NCBI GenBank assembly: GCA_964467315.1
Contig: CAYXSA010000006.1
Location: forward strand, 10,255-74,254
Direction: 5' to 3'
DNA length: 64,000 nucleotides
From: JAAFIM01 sp964467315
Lineage (GTDB): Bacteria; Bacteroidota; Bacteroidia; Chitinophagales; Saprospiraceae
Shown here: piece after piece, positions 32,847 to 41,302 of the stretch
How the letters are laid out: each line of letters begins with the position of its first letter
Numbering within the stretch: the first letter of the stretch is position 1
Notes under the pieces: model-generated
The model's database searches: none
Seen by the model: only the letters and a program-made list of their open reading frames with translations
Told to the model about the DNA's origin: nothing
Program-made: the position numbers and the translations under genes

Positions 32847-32992
32847 TTTTTTTGGGCGTGCCCCCGCGCACCCCCCCGCCGCTACGCGGCTTCCCCCCTT
32901 AAAAGGGGGGAGCCATGCGCGGGGTCGGGCTATCCGCTACATCACCTTCAGCGCTACGCGCTTCGGTGGTTTCGCTACTATCCCTCACGCAA
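32847..32992 (+). repeat. Interspersed modular repeat, copy 12 (forward)
   Basis: The first-hairpin site is enlarged by a CCGCC-GCTACGCGG hairpin and a CCCCCCTT/AAGGGGGG hairpin; the cassette CACCTTC...CGAAGGTG-like resembles that of copy 8. It ends 6 bases before the lipoprotein stop. Confidence 0.78.
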
Positions 32993-32997
32993 TCGCA

Positions 32998-33780
32998 CTA
33001 AAAAGAAACGGGGCTTATCGTATCCCTCCAATGAAAAAACGGCTCGTAGTCTACTTCCTGCTGATAGCCTGTGGTATCTATCAACAAAATAGCTGGATAG
33101 ATAGCCAATAGGCTGTCGACTTTTGCGTAATTGGCAGAAAGCTCATCTCTGAGTTCGTCAGTATAGAATTTCGAAACGCTAAAGAAATCGCTATCTATTT
33201 TTGTGGTTTCGCCTGTTTTCGATAGCGCATAGCAGCCCGCTAAATCCTTATCCTTATTGTTTTTTAGTTCCTTACGCGCTATTTTTTCGAGGAAATCGAA
33301 TCGCTCTTTTATGTTTGTTATCCGCTCTTTGCCGTACAGAGTAAATTGTATAGACGACTCCCAAGCTGTTTTGCTTTTCAGATGCTCCAAAAATAGTGTC
33401 GACAACCGCCAATCTGTTTCGCTTTTCAGATGCTCAAACTGCAGTATGCTATTCTTTGAGTTTCGGTGTACAGATACACTGTGGATTTGGGGCGAGTCGG
33501 CATAAAAACAAAGATGCCAATCATCAAACATCGAATAGTTATCATTTATATGTTCGGTTTCGCGGTACTCGAATTTTTTGTCGAGTTTGTAGGTGGTTGT
33601 AACCCAGTTTTTCGCCTTTTGTATCGAAACATGCAGATCTCCTTTATGTAGGGAACAGTCGTAGCTTTTCTTACGAATGTCATACGTTACAGAGGCGTTT
33701 TGTTCGGCTGTCGGTGTGGGGGCGCAGGCAACGAAGAGCGATAAGAGCCCAAAAAATGGGAAATGCGTGGATGTTTTCAT
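32998..33780 (-). CDS. Hypothetical lipoprotein
   Basis: Product of 260 residues that I do not recognise. A lipoprotein signal ends at Cys19 (LFVAC). The mature part includes an imperfect internal repeat, FEHLKSETDW and LEHLKSKTAW, and is rich in Lys, Asp and Tyr. No enzyme motif is visible. It lies between the TonB receptor and the terminator that closes the CRISPR transcript, so it does not appear to be part of the CRISPR locus. Not homologous at a glance to the lipoprotein at 2207-3022. Confidence 0.65.
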   Translation of the reverse strand: MKTSTHFPFFGLLSLFVACAPTPTAEQNASVTYDIRKKSYDCSLHKGDLHVSIQKAKNWVTTTYKLDKKFEYRETEHINDNYSMFDDWHLCFYADSPQIHSVSVHRNSKNSILQFEHLKSETDWRLSTLFLEHLKSKTAWESSIQFTLYGKERITNIKERFDFLEKIARKELKNNKDKDLAGCYALSKTGETTKIDSDFFSVSKFYTDELRDELSANYAKVDSLLAIYPAILLIDTTGYQQEVDYEPFFHWRDTISPVSF

Positions 33781-33787
33781 AGCGAAT

Positions 33788-33824
33788 AAAAAAAGGGAGT
33801 TTTCTCCGAAGAAAAAATTCCCTT
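33788..33824 (-). terminator. Intrinsic terminator downstream of the CRISPR array
   Basis: Read on the minus strand, AAGGGAA...CTCCCTT forms a hairpin (with further TTTTTC/GAGAAAA pairing) followed by seven T. It lies between the last CRISPR repeat and the lipoprotein start, and so should insulate that gene from the array transcript. Confidence 0.75.
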
Positions 33825-33895
33825 AATGAAAGTGTTACTTAAAATTGAGTAGGCTTATTCTTGGCTGTCGAGTTCCTTACCATGTTTGTTAGGGT

Positions 33896-33925
33896 CAGTG
33901 CGCGGGATTTCTGGCTCGCGCACTG
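33896..33925. other. Hairpin touching the distal CRISPR repeat
   Basis: Stem CAGTGCGCG / CGCGCACTG lies directly against the outermost repeat (33926) at the leader-distal end. There is no T run. It could be a boundary structure or a decayed spacer. Confidence 0.55.
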
Positions 33926-35685
33926 ATCTACAAATAGTAGAAATTTTCAGGTCTCTTAGACAATCACAACAGGGCTTGTAAAGCCGCCTCTCAATCTACA
34001 AATAGTAGAAATTTTCAGGTCTCTTAGACAATTGTTCGCGACGGCAAACTGTTCTTACAAGATCTACAAATAGTAGAAATTTTCAGGTCTCTTAGACCAC
34101 TTGAGCGCTATCAGTTCGCTATCCGCACTATATCTACAAATAGTAGAAATTTTCAGGTCTCTTAGACTCATCAAAAGACATTGCGTATGACTTCATTCAT
34201 ATCTACAAATAGTAGAAATTTTCAGGTCTCTTAGACATTTTACGCTTAAAGTTGCCTGCGCTTCTCTATCTACAAATAGTAGAAATTTTCAGGTCTCTTA
34301 GACGTGAAGGCATGATTAAAAAGGGCAAACAAGTATCTACAAATAGTAGAAATTTTCAGGTCTCTTAGACTACTGTTTTTCACACTCATAGCACTCAGCA
34401 ACATCTACAAATAGTAGAAATTTTCAGGTCTCTTAGACGCATAAACACTGTTAACAGTACACAGCAGATAAGAAATCTACAAATAGTAGAAATTTTCAGG
34501 TCTCTTAGACATACAGAGAGAGGCAGCGCAACAGGGGCAGGTTTATCTACAAATAGTAGAAATTTTCAGGTCTCTTAGACCAAGCCTTGTAAAACAAGGC
34601 TGGGTATTTGCTTAAATCTACAAATAGTAGAAATTTTCAGGTCTCTTAGACAAGAAATACTGGAAAAAAATCTCAACAAAGATATCTACAAATAGTAGAA
34701 ATTTTCAGGTCTCTTAGACGGCGCTCGCGGCAGCCGCGCACGTTGCTGCCTGCATCTACAAATAGTAGAAATTTTCAGGTCTCTTAGACGCAACTGCCCA
34801 CCTACTTGGCGGCATATGTTTCGATCTACAAATAGTAGAAATTTTCAGGTCTCTTAGACAGTTTGCAAAGAATGGCTCAACGTGAGCCAAATCTACAAAT
34901 AGTAGAAATTTTCAGGTCTCTTAGACACGATGACTTCGCAAAAGTCATAGCAGCGGTATCTACAAATAGTAGAAATTTTCAGGTCTCTTAGACCTGCCTT
35001 ATCTCATGTTCAGTCGATGTTCAAGATCTACAAATAGTAGAAATTTTCAGGTCTCTTAGACAAACCGAAAAAGAGTTAGACGCAAGTTGGGTAAAAGTAT
35101 CTACAAATAGTAGAAATTTTCAGGTCTCTTAGACACAAACCAACGCAACAAGTCCAACGACGGTTGGAATCTACAAATAGTAGAAATTTTCAGGTCTCTT
35201 AGACCCAGAAATCGAACCTTACAATCAAGAGATTTAATCTACAAATAGTAGAAATTTTCAGGTCTCTTAGACGAACGGCTACGTCGCTTACATCACGTAC
35301 TACCATCTACAAATAGTAGAAATTTTCAGGTCTCTTAGACTACACACATATTCACAAACATCCCCATTCACTATCTACAAATAGTAGAAATTTTCAGGTC
35401 TCTTAGACCTTTGCAGCGCCTGACTTACAACTCATTTATTGAATCTACAAATAGTAGAAATTTTCAGGTCTCTTAGACTGCCGAAGTGTATGTTTATGAT
35501 GACTCTTTCCTATCTACAAATAGTAGAAATTTTCAGGTCTCTTAGACTGGTCTAAATCATTATCTAATGTTCAAAATCTATCTACAAATAGTAGAAATTT
35601 TCAGGTCTCTTAGACCAACAAAGTATTTCAAAAAATGCTTTTCGTTTGTATCTACAAATAGTAGAAATTTTCAGGTCTCTTAGAC
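33926..35685 (-). CRISPR. Type V-A (Cas12a) CRISPR array, 26 repeats and 25 spacers, no adjacent cas genes
   Basis: The 36-nt repeat appears 26 times (first 33926-33961, last 35650-35685) and all copies read as identical. On the minus strand each repeat starts GTCTAAGAGACC and ends AATTTCTACTATTTGTAGAT; that end is the Cas12a crRNA handle (stem TCTAC/GTAGA, loop TATTT). The 25 spacers are 31-37 nt. The orientation is thus minus, with the newest spacers at the right beside the leader. All coding capacity within about 30 kb on either side lacks cas12a, cas1, cas2 or cas4. The repeats are not degenerate at either end, so the array looks maintained rather than decaying. Some spacers carry small inverted repeats (e.g. 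near 34581 and 34927). Confidence 0.97.
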
Positions 35686-35696
35686 CCTACTGCTTG

Positions 35697-35727
35697 CAAA
35701 GGTAGGCTGGAAGTCCGATATATACAA
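35697..35727 (-). promoter_or_regulatory. Promoter of the CRISPR array
   Basis: On the minus strand TTG (35725-35727), a gap of 20, then TACCTTTG (35697-35704). Transcription would begin around 35690, a few bases before the first repeat. CCTAC and GTAGG flank the -7 box as a small inverted repeat (35686-35707), a possible operator. Confidence 0.72.
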
Positions 35728-36100
35728 GCTTTTTCGAGTAAATATTTTTAGCGCTGACATTTCTATTTAGATGTCCGAAATTATAAGTAATTGATTAGCA
35801 GTGAGTTATACAATAGGACATTTCTAATTAGCGCGGACGTATACACAAAACAAATGTCCGATAATGTAAAAAGTGTCCGCTTTTAGATTTTTGAGGGTAT
35901 TTTCTTTATTATTGCAAGGGTGAAAATGTGTATTATTTTTGTGTATTTTTTTGAAAGATGTAATTTTATGCGCATTTTTTGTATTTTTTTAGTGCATTTT
36001 GGGCTACATTCTGCCATTTCTAATTAGCGCAGACGTAGCGCCAAAAATGCGCCAATTCAAAATAAAAGACCTCGATTTTCGGCATTTTTGTAGGGCGTTG
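35728..36100. other. CRISPR leader-side gap with a 23-bp direct repeat
   Basis: An A/T-rich stretch without a gene. CATTTCTAATTAGCGC followed by G/A and GACGTA occurs at 35819-35841 and again at 36015-36037 (one difference in 23). Several TGTCCG/CGGACA strings lie between 35770 and 35885. These could be adaptation signals, or relics of an inserted element. Confidence 0.55.
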
Positions 36101-36132
36101 CTGTAGGGACCTTGCATGCAAGGTCCCTACAG
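36101..36132. repeat. Stand-alone 32-bp palindromic cassette
   Basis: Perfect palindrome with arms CTGTAGGGACCTTGC centred on GCATGC, between the CRISPR leader and the pseudouridine synthase stop. A variant (TAGGGACAAGGCATGCC type) fills copies 15 and 16. Confidence 0.75.
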
Positions 36133-36178
36133 ATGCGCGCCGCAATGCCCTTCGGGGCTGCTTCGCAATTCGCAATTA

Positions 36179-36898
36179 TCATTGCAGCTGGTCGGCGATA
36201 ACGTCTTGGAACAGATTCCAAATCTGGTCTTCGGGCGGGAAGGAGACGATGCGCAGGGGGGTTTTCTGTACGGGGTGCTCAAATTCCAGACAAAAGGCAT
36301 GCAGGTAGATGCTACCTGTGTGCATACCCTCGATTTTTTTCGCTCCGTATTTGATATCGCCGCGTATAGGGCTGCCCATTTTAGCGAGTTGGGTGCGGAT
36401 TTGGTGCGACCTGCCTGTATCGGGCTCCACCAGCAATAAATGTTGGTCGCCTAAGCTGCCGATGAGTTTATACGTCAGGCTGGAGCGTTTGGCGTCTTTG
36501 TAGCGCTGCGAATTGTAGGCGGTGGTGATATTAGTTTTTTGGTCTTTTACCAGATAGTGCACCAACTCGCCCTGTAGTTCTTTGGGGCGTTTTTCGACTA
36601 TGGCGAGATAGGTTTTTTTTATCTCGCGGGTGCGAAACAGCTCCGTCATACGCTCCAGCGCTTTGGAGGTGCGGGTAAAGAGGAGCACGCCGCTTACGGG
36701 TCTATCCAAGCGATGCGGGGAGCCGAGATATGCCTCGCCTGCCTTATCAAATTTTTCTTTGATATACGATTTCACGACCTCGCTGATAGGCGTATCGCCC
36801 GTTTCGTCGCCCTGTGTGAGCCAGCCCGCAGGCTTATTGATAGCTATCAAATGATTGTCCTCGAAAATAACATCGAGATATAGTTCTTCTTTTTTCAT
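36179..36898 (-). CDS. RluA-family RNA pseudouridine synthase
   Basis: Enzyme of 239 residues that isomerises uridine to pseudouridine in rRNA or tRNA. The catalytic Asp is in HRLDRPVSG near residue 63; further family motifs are AINKPAGW at the N-terminus, KKTYLAIV, and GRSHQIRTQLAKMGSPI (motif III). There is no S4 domain, so it is the short single-domain type (RluA/TruC-like); the target base cannot be told. The gene has no clear functional link with the CRISPR array beside it. Confidence 0.9.
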   Translation of the reverse strand: MKKEELYLDVIFEDNHLIAINKPAGWLTQGDETGDTPISEVVKSYIKEKFDKAGEAYLGSPHRLDRPVSGVLLFTRTSKALERMTELFRTREIKKTYLAIVEKRPKELQGELVHYLVKDQKTNITTAYNSQRYKDAKRSSLTYKLIGSLGDQHLLLVEPDTGRSHQIRTQLAKMGSPIRGDIKYGAKKIEGMHTGSIYLHAFCLEFEHPVQKTPLRIVSFPPEDQIWNLFQDVIADQLQ

Positions 36899-36938
36899 AA
36901 TTTTTGATTTTGTATGTTGGGTTGTAGTTTTTTTTCTT

Positions 36939-37034
36939 GGGGCTGCGCGCCTTAAAGGCGCGCCGCTACGCTGCGGGTTCGCTGTTCGCTCATACCTTCG
37001 CGCTACGCGCTCGGTACTGCGCTGCGCGCAGCCC
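36939..37034. other. GC-rich inverted repeat unit
   Basis: GGGCTGCGCGC at 36940-36950 and its complement at 37024-37034 enclose a smaller palindrome (GCGCGCCTTAAAGGCGCGC) and GCTACGC/GCGTAGC-like segments. It is a folded intergenic element, different in sequence from the other families; only one copy was seen. Confidence 0.5.
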
Positions 37035-37076
37035 TCCGCATCGCTAGCCCAATAAACGACAAACTTTAGTGCAAAA

Positions 37077-38213
37077 TTAGCCCCATTTTTCTGTTATATA
37101 AGCGGCTATTTTTTCGGCTAATTCATTGACGACTTCTGTTTCTTTACCCTTGCCGAAAGCCCTTATTTTTTCGATTAGGGCACTTTTTGAGTAAATTTCT
37201 ATGATAGAGCCTTTTCGCCAGCATTTAAGTTCAGCATCGTCTTCGGCAAGCCCCATTTCAAGTATTCCTATAAAAAGAGCGCCTCCAAAATGCCCTTCCG
37301 TATTGAAAGACTCTATGCTAATTCTTGGCTCGCTGTTAGCGCTTTTTCTTATGTCAATGGCTGAAAATTTTCCTGATTCTCGCGCCTCAATTTGATAATT
37401 AGGCAAAACACTTTTTAGCTTGCTGATAACTCTTGACTTAAAATACTCGATGGCTTTATAGTAATTGTATTGTACTTGCCATGCGCTTTCTATATCTGCC
37501 AATATAGCTTTGTGAATTTCTTCCTGCATTTTATCGGAAACTAATTGATTGGTCAGCCCTTTGATTAAAATGATATATTGTCTGATAGATTCCCTAAGTA
37601 TGGGAAATTCTACCGATTCTTTTAGACAGGCTTGCAGCCAATGCAAAATATCTTCGCTGTAAGACAGGGTAAAATAGTCCTCGCCTTCGACCAATTTTTT
37701 GGGAGGGTTTTCCTTGTTAGGATTTTCGTAAGTCTTAGCGTCTAAGGTTAGATAAATTAGCAAATTGTTTTTAGCGGTATTGCGCGCTAAAAATTCTTTA
37801 TATCGTTCTAATTGGTTGGGTTGGTCGCCTGCATAGATTTTATTTTCTATGCAAATTTGGGTATCTTTATTTGATAGATAAATATCTAAGCGGCTGTTGA
37901 TGCCTAAGATATTGCCGACGTTTTTTTCTACTGCTACTGTTGTATGGTCAATATCGGCGCTGTTGATATTTTGTTTGGTTTTTTTTGCGAGCAAGTCGAA
38001 AAAATGATTCAAAAAAATGCTGCCCTGTCCATGCGAACCTTGTGGATTAAGCAATTCGGCAAGTAGGGCGGAATGTGTTTTTACTTCGTCGTTGCGTCTA
38101 TCAAGAATGGTAAAAAGGTTGAAATTTTCGCCGCGAAGTTTTTCAATGGCTCTGTTTTGCTCTAAGATGTTTTGCACCCGCGCAAGCAGCGATTTAAGAA
38201 TATCAGCAGACAT
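37077..38213 (-). CDS. PD-(D/E)XK nuclease superfamily protein (PDDEXK_4-like)
   Basis: Protein of about 378 residues. The nuclease core is seen as NSRLDIYL followed by ICIENKIYAGDQPNQLERY: Asp, then the ExK triad in IENK, then the conserved Gln and Tyr, as in the PDDEXK_4 family. The N-terminal NDEVKTHSALLAELLNPQGSHGQG is also typical of that family. Members are often orphan genes in defence islands, but no partner is adjacent here. The ATG at 38213 is used; the frame continues 70 codons upstream only through repeat copy 13. Confidence 0.75.
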   Translation of the reverse strand: MSADILKSLLARVQNILEQNRAIEKLRGENFNLFTILDRRNDEVKTHSALLAELLNPQGSHGQGSIFLNHFFDLLAKKTKQNINSADIDHTTVAVEKNVGNILGINSRLDIYLSNKDTQICIENKIYAGDQPNQLERYKEFLARNTAKNNLLIYLTLDAKTYENPNKENPPKKLVEGEDYFTLSYSEDILHWLQACLKESVEFPILRESIRQYIILIKGLTNQLVSDKMQEEIHKAILADIESAWQVQYNYYKAIEYFKSRVISKLKSVLPNYQIEARESGKFSAIDIRKSANSEPRISIESFNTEGHFGGALFIGILEMGLAEDDAELKCWRKGSIIEIYSKSALIEKIRAFGKGKETEVVNELAEKIAAYITEKWG

Positions 38214-38258
38214 ATATTTAGCGCAAAGATGCGATGATAGGCAAGGTTTTTTAACGAA

Positions 38259-38429
38259 TTTGCGTGAGGGATAGAAGTGTAGGGGCAGACCAACGTGTCT
38301 GCCCTTTAGGGCAGCACGGGGCTGCCCTGAAACGGATAGCCCGACCGCGCCCCCCTTTTTGCGCCGCCTTAGGCGGCGTGCCCGCCCCCTTTTTGGGGCG
38401 GGCAGGGGCGCGGGCACGCCCAAATAAAA
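38259..38429 (-). repeat. Interspersed modular repeat, copy 13 (reverse)
   Basis: GCGTGAGGGATAG end; cassette GGGGCAGACC...GTCTGCCC plus GGGCAGC/GCTGCCC; then ATAGCCCGACCGCGCC, a long first hairpin region, and GGGCACGCC. Confidence 0.8.
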
Positions 38430-38441
38430 AAACTTAAAAAT

Positions 38442-39164
38442 TTATTTGTCCGTTTTATTGGGGACATGCGTGCCGAAAATGCGGTCGAGATAGCTCAAAG
38501 AAGAGGCATAATTGCCGCGTATATAGGCGTGGTGGTCGTCGTGCTGCCGCACCGTGCCGTAAAACGGAATGAAACGCGTGATGCCGTCAATGCCCGAATG
38601 TATCTCGATTTCGTGCGCCGAACGATAGAAAGCGTAGAGCCAAAAGGCATACAAATTGAGGGAGCCAAAACCGAAATAAATCACGAAAACCCCAATCACA
38701 ATGCCCACCGTGCCAATCATCCACTCCAGCGGATGAACGTACAAAAATTCTAAGGGAAATGGCGTAGTTGCGCGATGATGTATGCGGTGGATTTTCTTAA
38801 ACAGATAGTCGCTTTCGTGCAGCAAACGATGATACCAGTAAAAAAACAAGTCATCGAAAAACAGCAGCAAGGCGAATTGCAAGAAAAACGCCCCCCAAGC
38901 CCATTCCTGCGCAAACCAACCCGCCTCAAACAGCGTATAAATGCCGAATGCCGAGAGAATTTGCAGCAGCAGCAGATTGAGCAAAATCAGCGGCAGACGC
39001 GAATAAAATACCGACATGGGTACTTTTTTATCGGTTTGAATGCGATTTTTGTCCAACCAACTCGTTTGCAGCGTTATATAAGAGGCGATAAAGCCAATGA
39101 TAACGCAGGCGAGATTTATCGACAGGGTGATGATGATTACCGAACTAACGTTAACGTCGAGCAT
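38442..39164 (-). CDS. Sterol desaturase / fatty-acid hydroxylase family membrane protein
   Basis: Integral membrane di-iron enzyme of about 240 residues. The three His boxes are complete: HRLLH (HxxxH), HRIHH (HxxHH) and HDDHH (HxxHH). About four hydrophobic segments alternate with these. The family oxidises C-H bonds in sterols, carotenoids or fatty acids; the substrate is unknown. The start at 39164 (MLDVNVSS) is supported by a -7 box at 39199-39206; the longer frame to 39263 lies upstream of it. Confidence 0.88.
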   Translation of the reverse strand: MLDVNVSSVIIITLSINLACVIIGFIASYITLQTSWLDKNRIQTDKKVPMSVFYSRLPLILLNLLLLQILSAFGIYTLFEAGWFAQEWAWGAFFLQFALLLFFDDLFFYWYHRLLHESDYLFKKIHRIHHRATTPFPLEFLYVHPLEWMIGTVGIVIGVFVIYFGFGSLNLYAFWLYAFYRSAHEIEIHSGIDGITRFIPFYGTVRQHDDHHAYIRGNYASSLSYLDRIFGTHVPNKTDK

Positions 39165-39198
39165 AGAATAACAGGTAAAAACAGGTAAAATATGGGCG

Positions 39199-39206
39199 CA
39201 AAGGTA
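39199..39206 (-). promoter_or_regulatory. -7 box of the sterol desaturase-like gene
   Basis: The minus strand reads TACCTTTG, 35 bases from the ATG at 39164. Confidence 0.6.
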
Positions 39207-39224
39207 CGGAATTTCGGGCTTAGA

Positions 39225-39875
39225 ATGGTTTTTATGGGTTTTTTTATTTGCGCGCTCTGCCATTCGAGTTTGTGGGCGCAGACTACAGATATAGAAAAAG
39301 CCGAAAAGCTGCTTCAGTCCGCCGTCGGCGACTACGACGGGGCGCGCTACGAGCTTGCGGAGCAGCAGCTTGGGGAGGCGATAAAGCTTTGCGGGGCGGA
39401 AAAGTCGCTTTGCGAGATTTTACACTATTATCGGGCGCTGACGCGGGCGCGCCTGCAGCGCCTGCCTGCGGCTTTGGAGGATTTGGCTACGGCTATCTCC
39501 CTGCTAAACGCGGGCGAAAAGCTGCATTATCGCTTCCTGCAAGCCGAATGGCAGCATACGGAGCGCCAAAACGCTGCCGCTTTGCAAACTTTAGAGCAGC
39601 TTTTGCCCCTTGCCGAGCAGCAAAAAAACGATTTTTTGCCCGATGCCTACACCTTGCAGGGGCAGTTGCTGTTGCAACAAAACAAAGCCCGCCCCGCACT
39701 CGCGGCGCTCAATCGCGCTTTGGAGCTTCGCGCTGAGCTGCCTAAGGCGCTGTATTATCGCGCCTTCGCCTTTTTCGCCGTCGGCGCGCCCGATAAAGCC
39801 TGCGCCGACCTGCAAGCCGCCGCCCAATTGGGGCACAGCGAAGCCCAAGCCGCCGCAGCGAAATACTGCGAGTAG
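39225..39875 (+). CDS. Secreted TPR-repeat protein
   Basis: Exported protein of about 216 residues. Signal peptide MVFMGFFICALCHSSLWAQ is followed by tandem TPR-type helix pairs (KLLQSAVGDYDGARYELAEQ, YYRALTRARLQRLPAALEDL, AYTLQGQLLLQQNKARPALAAL, YYRAFAFFAVGAPDKACADL) giving at least four repeats. Probably periplasmic, mediating protein contacts. An upstream in-frame ATG at 39192 would add 11 residues and sit at the divergent promoter, so 39225 is preferred. It ends at the convergent msrB gene with no spacer. Confidence 0.72.
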   Translation: MVFMGFFICALCHSSLWAQTTDIEKAEKLLQSAVGDYDGARYELAEQQLGEAIKLCGAEKSLCEILHYYRALTRARLQRLPAALEDLATAISLLNAGEKLHYRFLQAEWQHTERQNAAALQTLEQLLPLAEQQKNDFLPDAYTLQGQLLLQQNKARPALAALNRALELRAELPKALYYRAFAFFAVGAPDKACADLQAAAQLGHSEAQAAAAKYCE

Positions 39876-39899
39876 TTAGGAATTAGGAGTTACGAATGG
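39874..39899. repeat. 7-bp repeat at the junction of two convergent genes
   Basis: TTAGGAA TTAGGAG TTACGAA units start at the TPR stop codon and run into msrB, encoding its last residues (FVTPNS). Confidence 0.6.
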
Positions 39900-40283
39900 C
39901 TCAAACTTCAAGGAAGCCGAATTGATGCAATAACGCTTGCCGCTGGGCGGCGGACCATCCTCAAAAATGTGCCCCAAATGCCCCTCACAACTCACGCAAA
40001 GCAACTCCACGCGCCGCATTCCATGCGAATTATCCGCACGCTGCACGATGTTCGCGCCCTCCAATTCGCCCCAAAAGCTGGGCCAGCCACAACCCGAATG
40101 GTATTTGTGTGTGCTCTCAAAAAGCGCCTGCCCACAACCTGCACAGTGGTAAGTTCCCCGCTCTTCATGCTCGTAAAATTCGCCCGTAAAGGGGCGTTCT
40201 GTACCCGCTTTTCTTAGCACATGATACTGTATATCACTGAGTTCTGCACGCCATTCGGCATCGGTTTTTTGTACTTTTTTCAT
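39876..40283 (-). CDS. msrB: Peptide-methionine (R)-S-oxide reductase
   Basis: It repairs oxidised methionine (R form) in proteins. At 135 residues it is full length. The structural zinc ligands are CAGC and CVSC; the catalytic Cys is in RYCINSASLKF; GCGWPSF and GHIFEDGP are family signatures. The final residues FVTPNS and the stop are encoded by a 7-bp repeat tract, so the C-terminus may vary between strains. Without a signal peptide, it is cytoplasmic. Confidence 0.95.
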   Translation of the reverse strand: MKKVQKTDAEWRAELSDIQYHVLRKAGTERPFTGEFYEHEERGTYHCAGCGQALFESTHKYHSGCGWPSFWGELEGANIVQRADNSHGMRRVELLCVSCEGHLGHIFEDGPPPSGKRYCINSASLKFEPFVTPNS

Positions 40284-40305
40284 GCTTTTTTCTGTCTTTT
40301 TGGGG

Positions 40306-40402
40306 TTTTTTTTTGGGCGTGCCCCCGCGCCTTTGGCGCGGGGTCGGGCTATCCATTGCGAGCCGTAGCATGCTACGGCTCTACATTTCTATCCCTCACG
40401 CG
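40306..40402 (+). repeat. Interspersed modular repeat, copy 14 (forward; supplies a gene's stop codon)
   Basis: First hairpin CCCCGCGCC-TTT-GGCGCGGGG; cassette GCATGC type with arms GAGCCGTA; end CTATCCCTCACGC. Its last bases TCACGC, read on the minus strand as GCG TGA, are the final Ala codon and stop of the methyltransferase. Confidence 0.85.
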
Positions 40403-41148
40403 ATTTCCATCTGTAGGATAAGTCTGGGGCTTTCTTCCCTTGAAAAACTATTTAACTCATAATCGCCCCAAAAGTTCAACACACGCAAGCCCGCCGCTGC
40501 CGCTATCCGCTCAAAATCCTCCAAACCGAAAGCCCGCACCCGCTCCTGAAATTCGCCCGCTGCCTTTTCCGTAGTGTTTTCCGTTACCCAAATATCCTTG
40601 ACGATATAGCCATCTTCTATCTTCCGCCGAATATCAAACTTATACCCGTTGAGCACCTGCGTTTCTTCTGCTACCAGCCGCTGCATAGCGCGCTCGGCAT
40701 TGATAAAATCCAGTACCAACTGCCCGCCCTCTTTCAGCGCAGCCGCCCAATGCCGCATAACCTGCGTATGAATTTCGTCGCTTTCAAAGTATCCGAAACT
40801 CGTAAATAAGTTTAGCAGCAAATCAAATTTCCCCCGCGCCGCCGCCAGCGGCTGCAGCATATCCTGCCGAGCAAAATGACAGTTTTTGGGCAAGTTAGCC
40901 CCCGACTTCGCCGCCTCTATGCTATTGGCTGCCAAGTCAAACCCCCAAACCTCCGAATCGGGCAGCCTATGCGCTATCTGCCGCGCATGCCGACCCTTTC
41001 CACAAGCTACATCGGCAATGCGCGCCCCCCCCTCCAAGCCCAAACAGCCCAAAAGCACTTCTATAAACCTTTCCGCCTCCGCCTCATTTCTGTGCTGATA
41101 CAAAATATGATACAAAGGACTATCAAACCAAGTAGCAAACCAAGACAT
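40396..41148 (-). CDS. Class I SAM-dependent methyltransferase
   Basis: Methyltransferase of 250 residues. Motif I is DVACGKGRHARQIA near residue 47, with acidic motif II in VWGFDLA and LLLNLFTSFGYF as motif IV, a pattern typical of small-molecule methylases of the Methyltransf_25/11 group. The substrate is not known. The ATG at 41148 (MSWFATWFDSPLYH) is used; the open frame upstream encodes only 7-bp repeats. The last codon and stop come from repeat copy 14. Confidence 0.85.
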   Translation of the reverse strand: MSWFATWFDSPLYHILYQHRNEAEAERFIEVLLGCLGLEGGARIADVACGKGRHARQIAHRLPDSEVWGFDLAANSIEAAKSGANLPKNCHFARQDMLQPLAAARGKFDLLLNLFTSFGYFESDEIHTQVMRHWAAALKEGGQLVLDFINAERAMQRLVAEETQVLNGYKFDIRRKIEDGYIVKDIWVTENTTEKAAGEFQERVRAFGLEDFERIAAAAGLRVLNFWGDYELNSFSREESPRLILQMEIA

Positions 41149-41157
41149 ATCTTTTTG

Positions 41158-41195
41158 AATGATGAATGACGAATGACGAATGACGAATGACGAAG
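41158..41195. repeat. 7-bp tandem repeat (AATGACG), best-preserved tract
   Basis: Five AATGA(C/T)G units in a row, starting 9 bases upstream of the methyltransferase ATG. Confidence 0.8.
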
Positions 41196-41218
41196 TATTA
41201 ATAATAATGCACAAGTAG

Positions 41219-41238
41219 GGGCGAATAAATATTCGCCC
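41219..41238. repeat. Stand-alone palindromic cassette (GGGCGAAT type)
   Basis: GGGCGAATA/TATTCGCCC without the fixed blocks of the modular repeat. Confidence 0.65.
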
Positions 41239-41255
41239 TCGCTGCGCCTATAGAC

Positions 41256-41302
41256 AAAAATAACGCCCCTGCACTCTATACTATAGCGCAGGGGCATTAT
41301 TT
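41256..41302 (-). terminator. Bidirectional terminator after the glycogen synthase-like gene
   Basis: Stem AATAACGCCCCTGC / GCAGGGGCATTATT with A and T runs on the two flanks. Confidence 0.75.

Noticed and set aside
33926..35685. Self-targeting spacers against genes in this window
   Set aside because: None was noticed by eye; a proper search of all 25 spacers is needed and was not possible.
30000..38300. Cas genes flanking the CRISPR array
   Set aside because: Each neighbour reads as another family (TonB receptor, lipoprotein, RluA, PD-(D/E)XK orphan). The PD-(D/E)XK protein was considered as Cas4, but it lacks the Cas4 cysteine cluster and fits PDDEXK_4.
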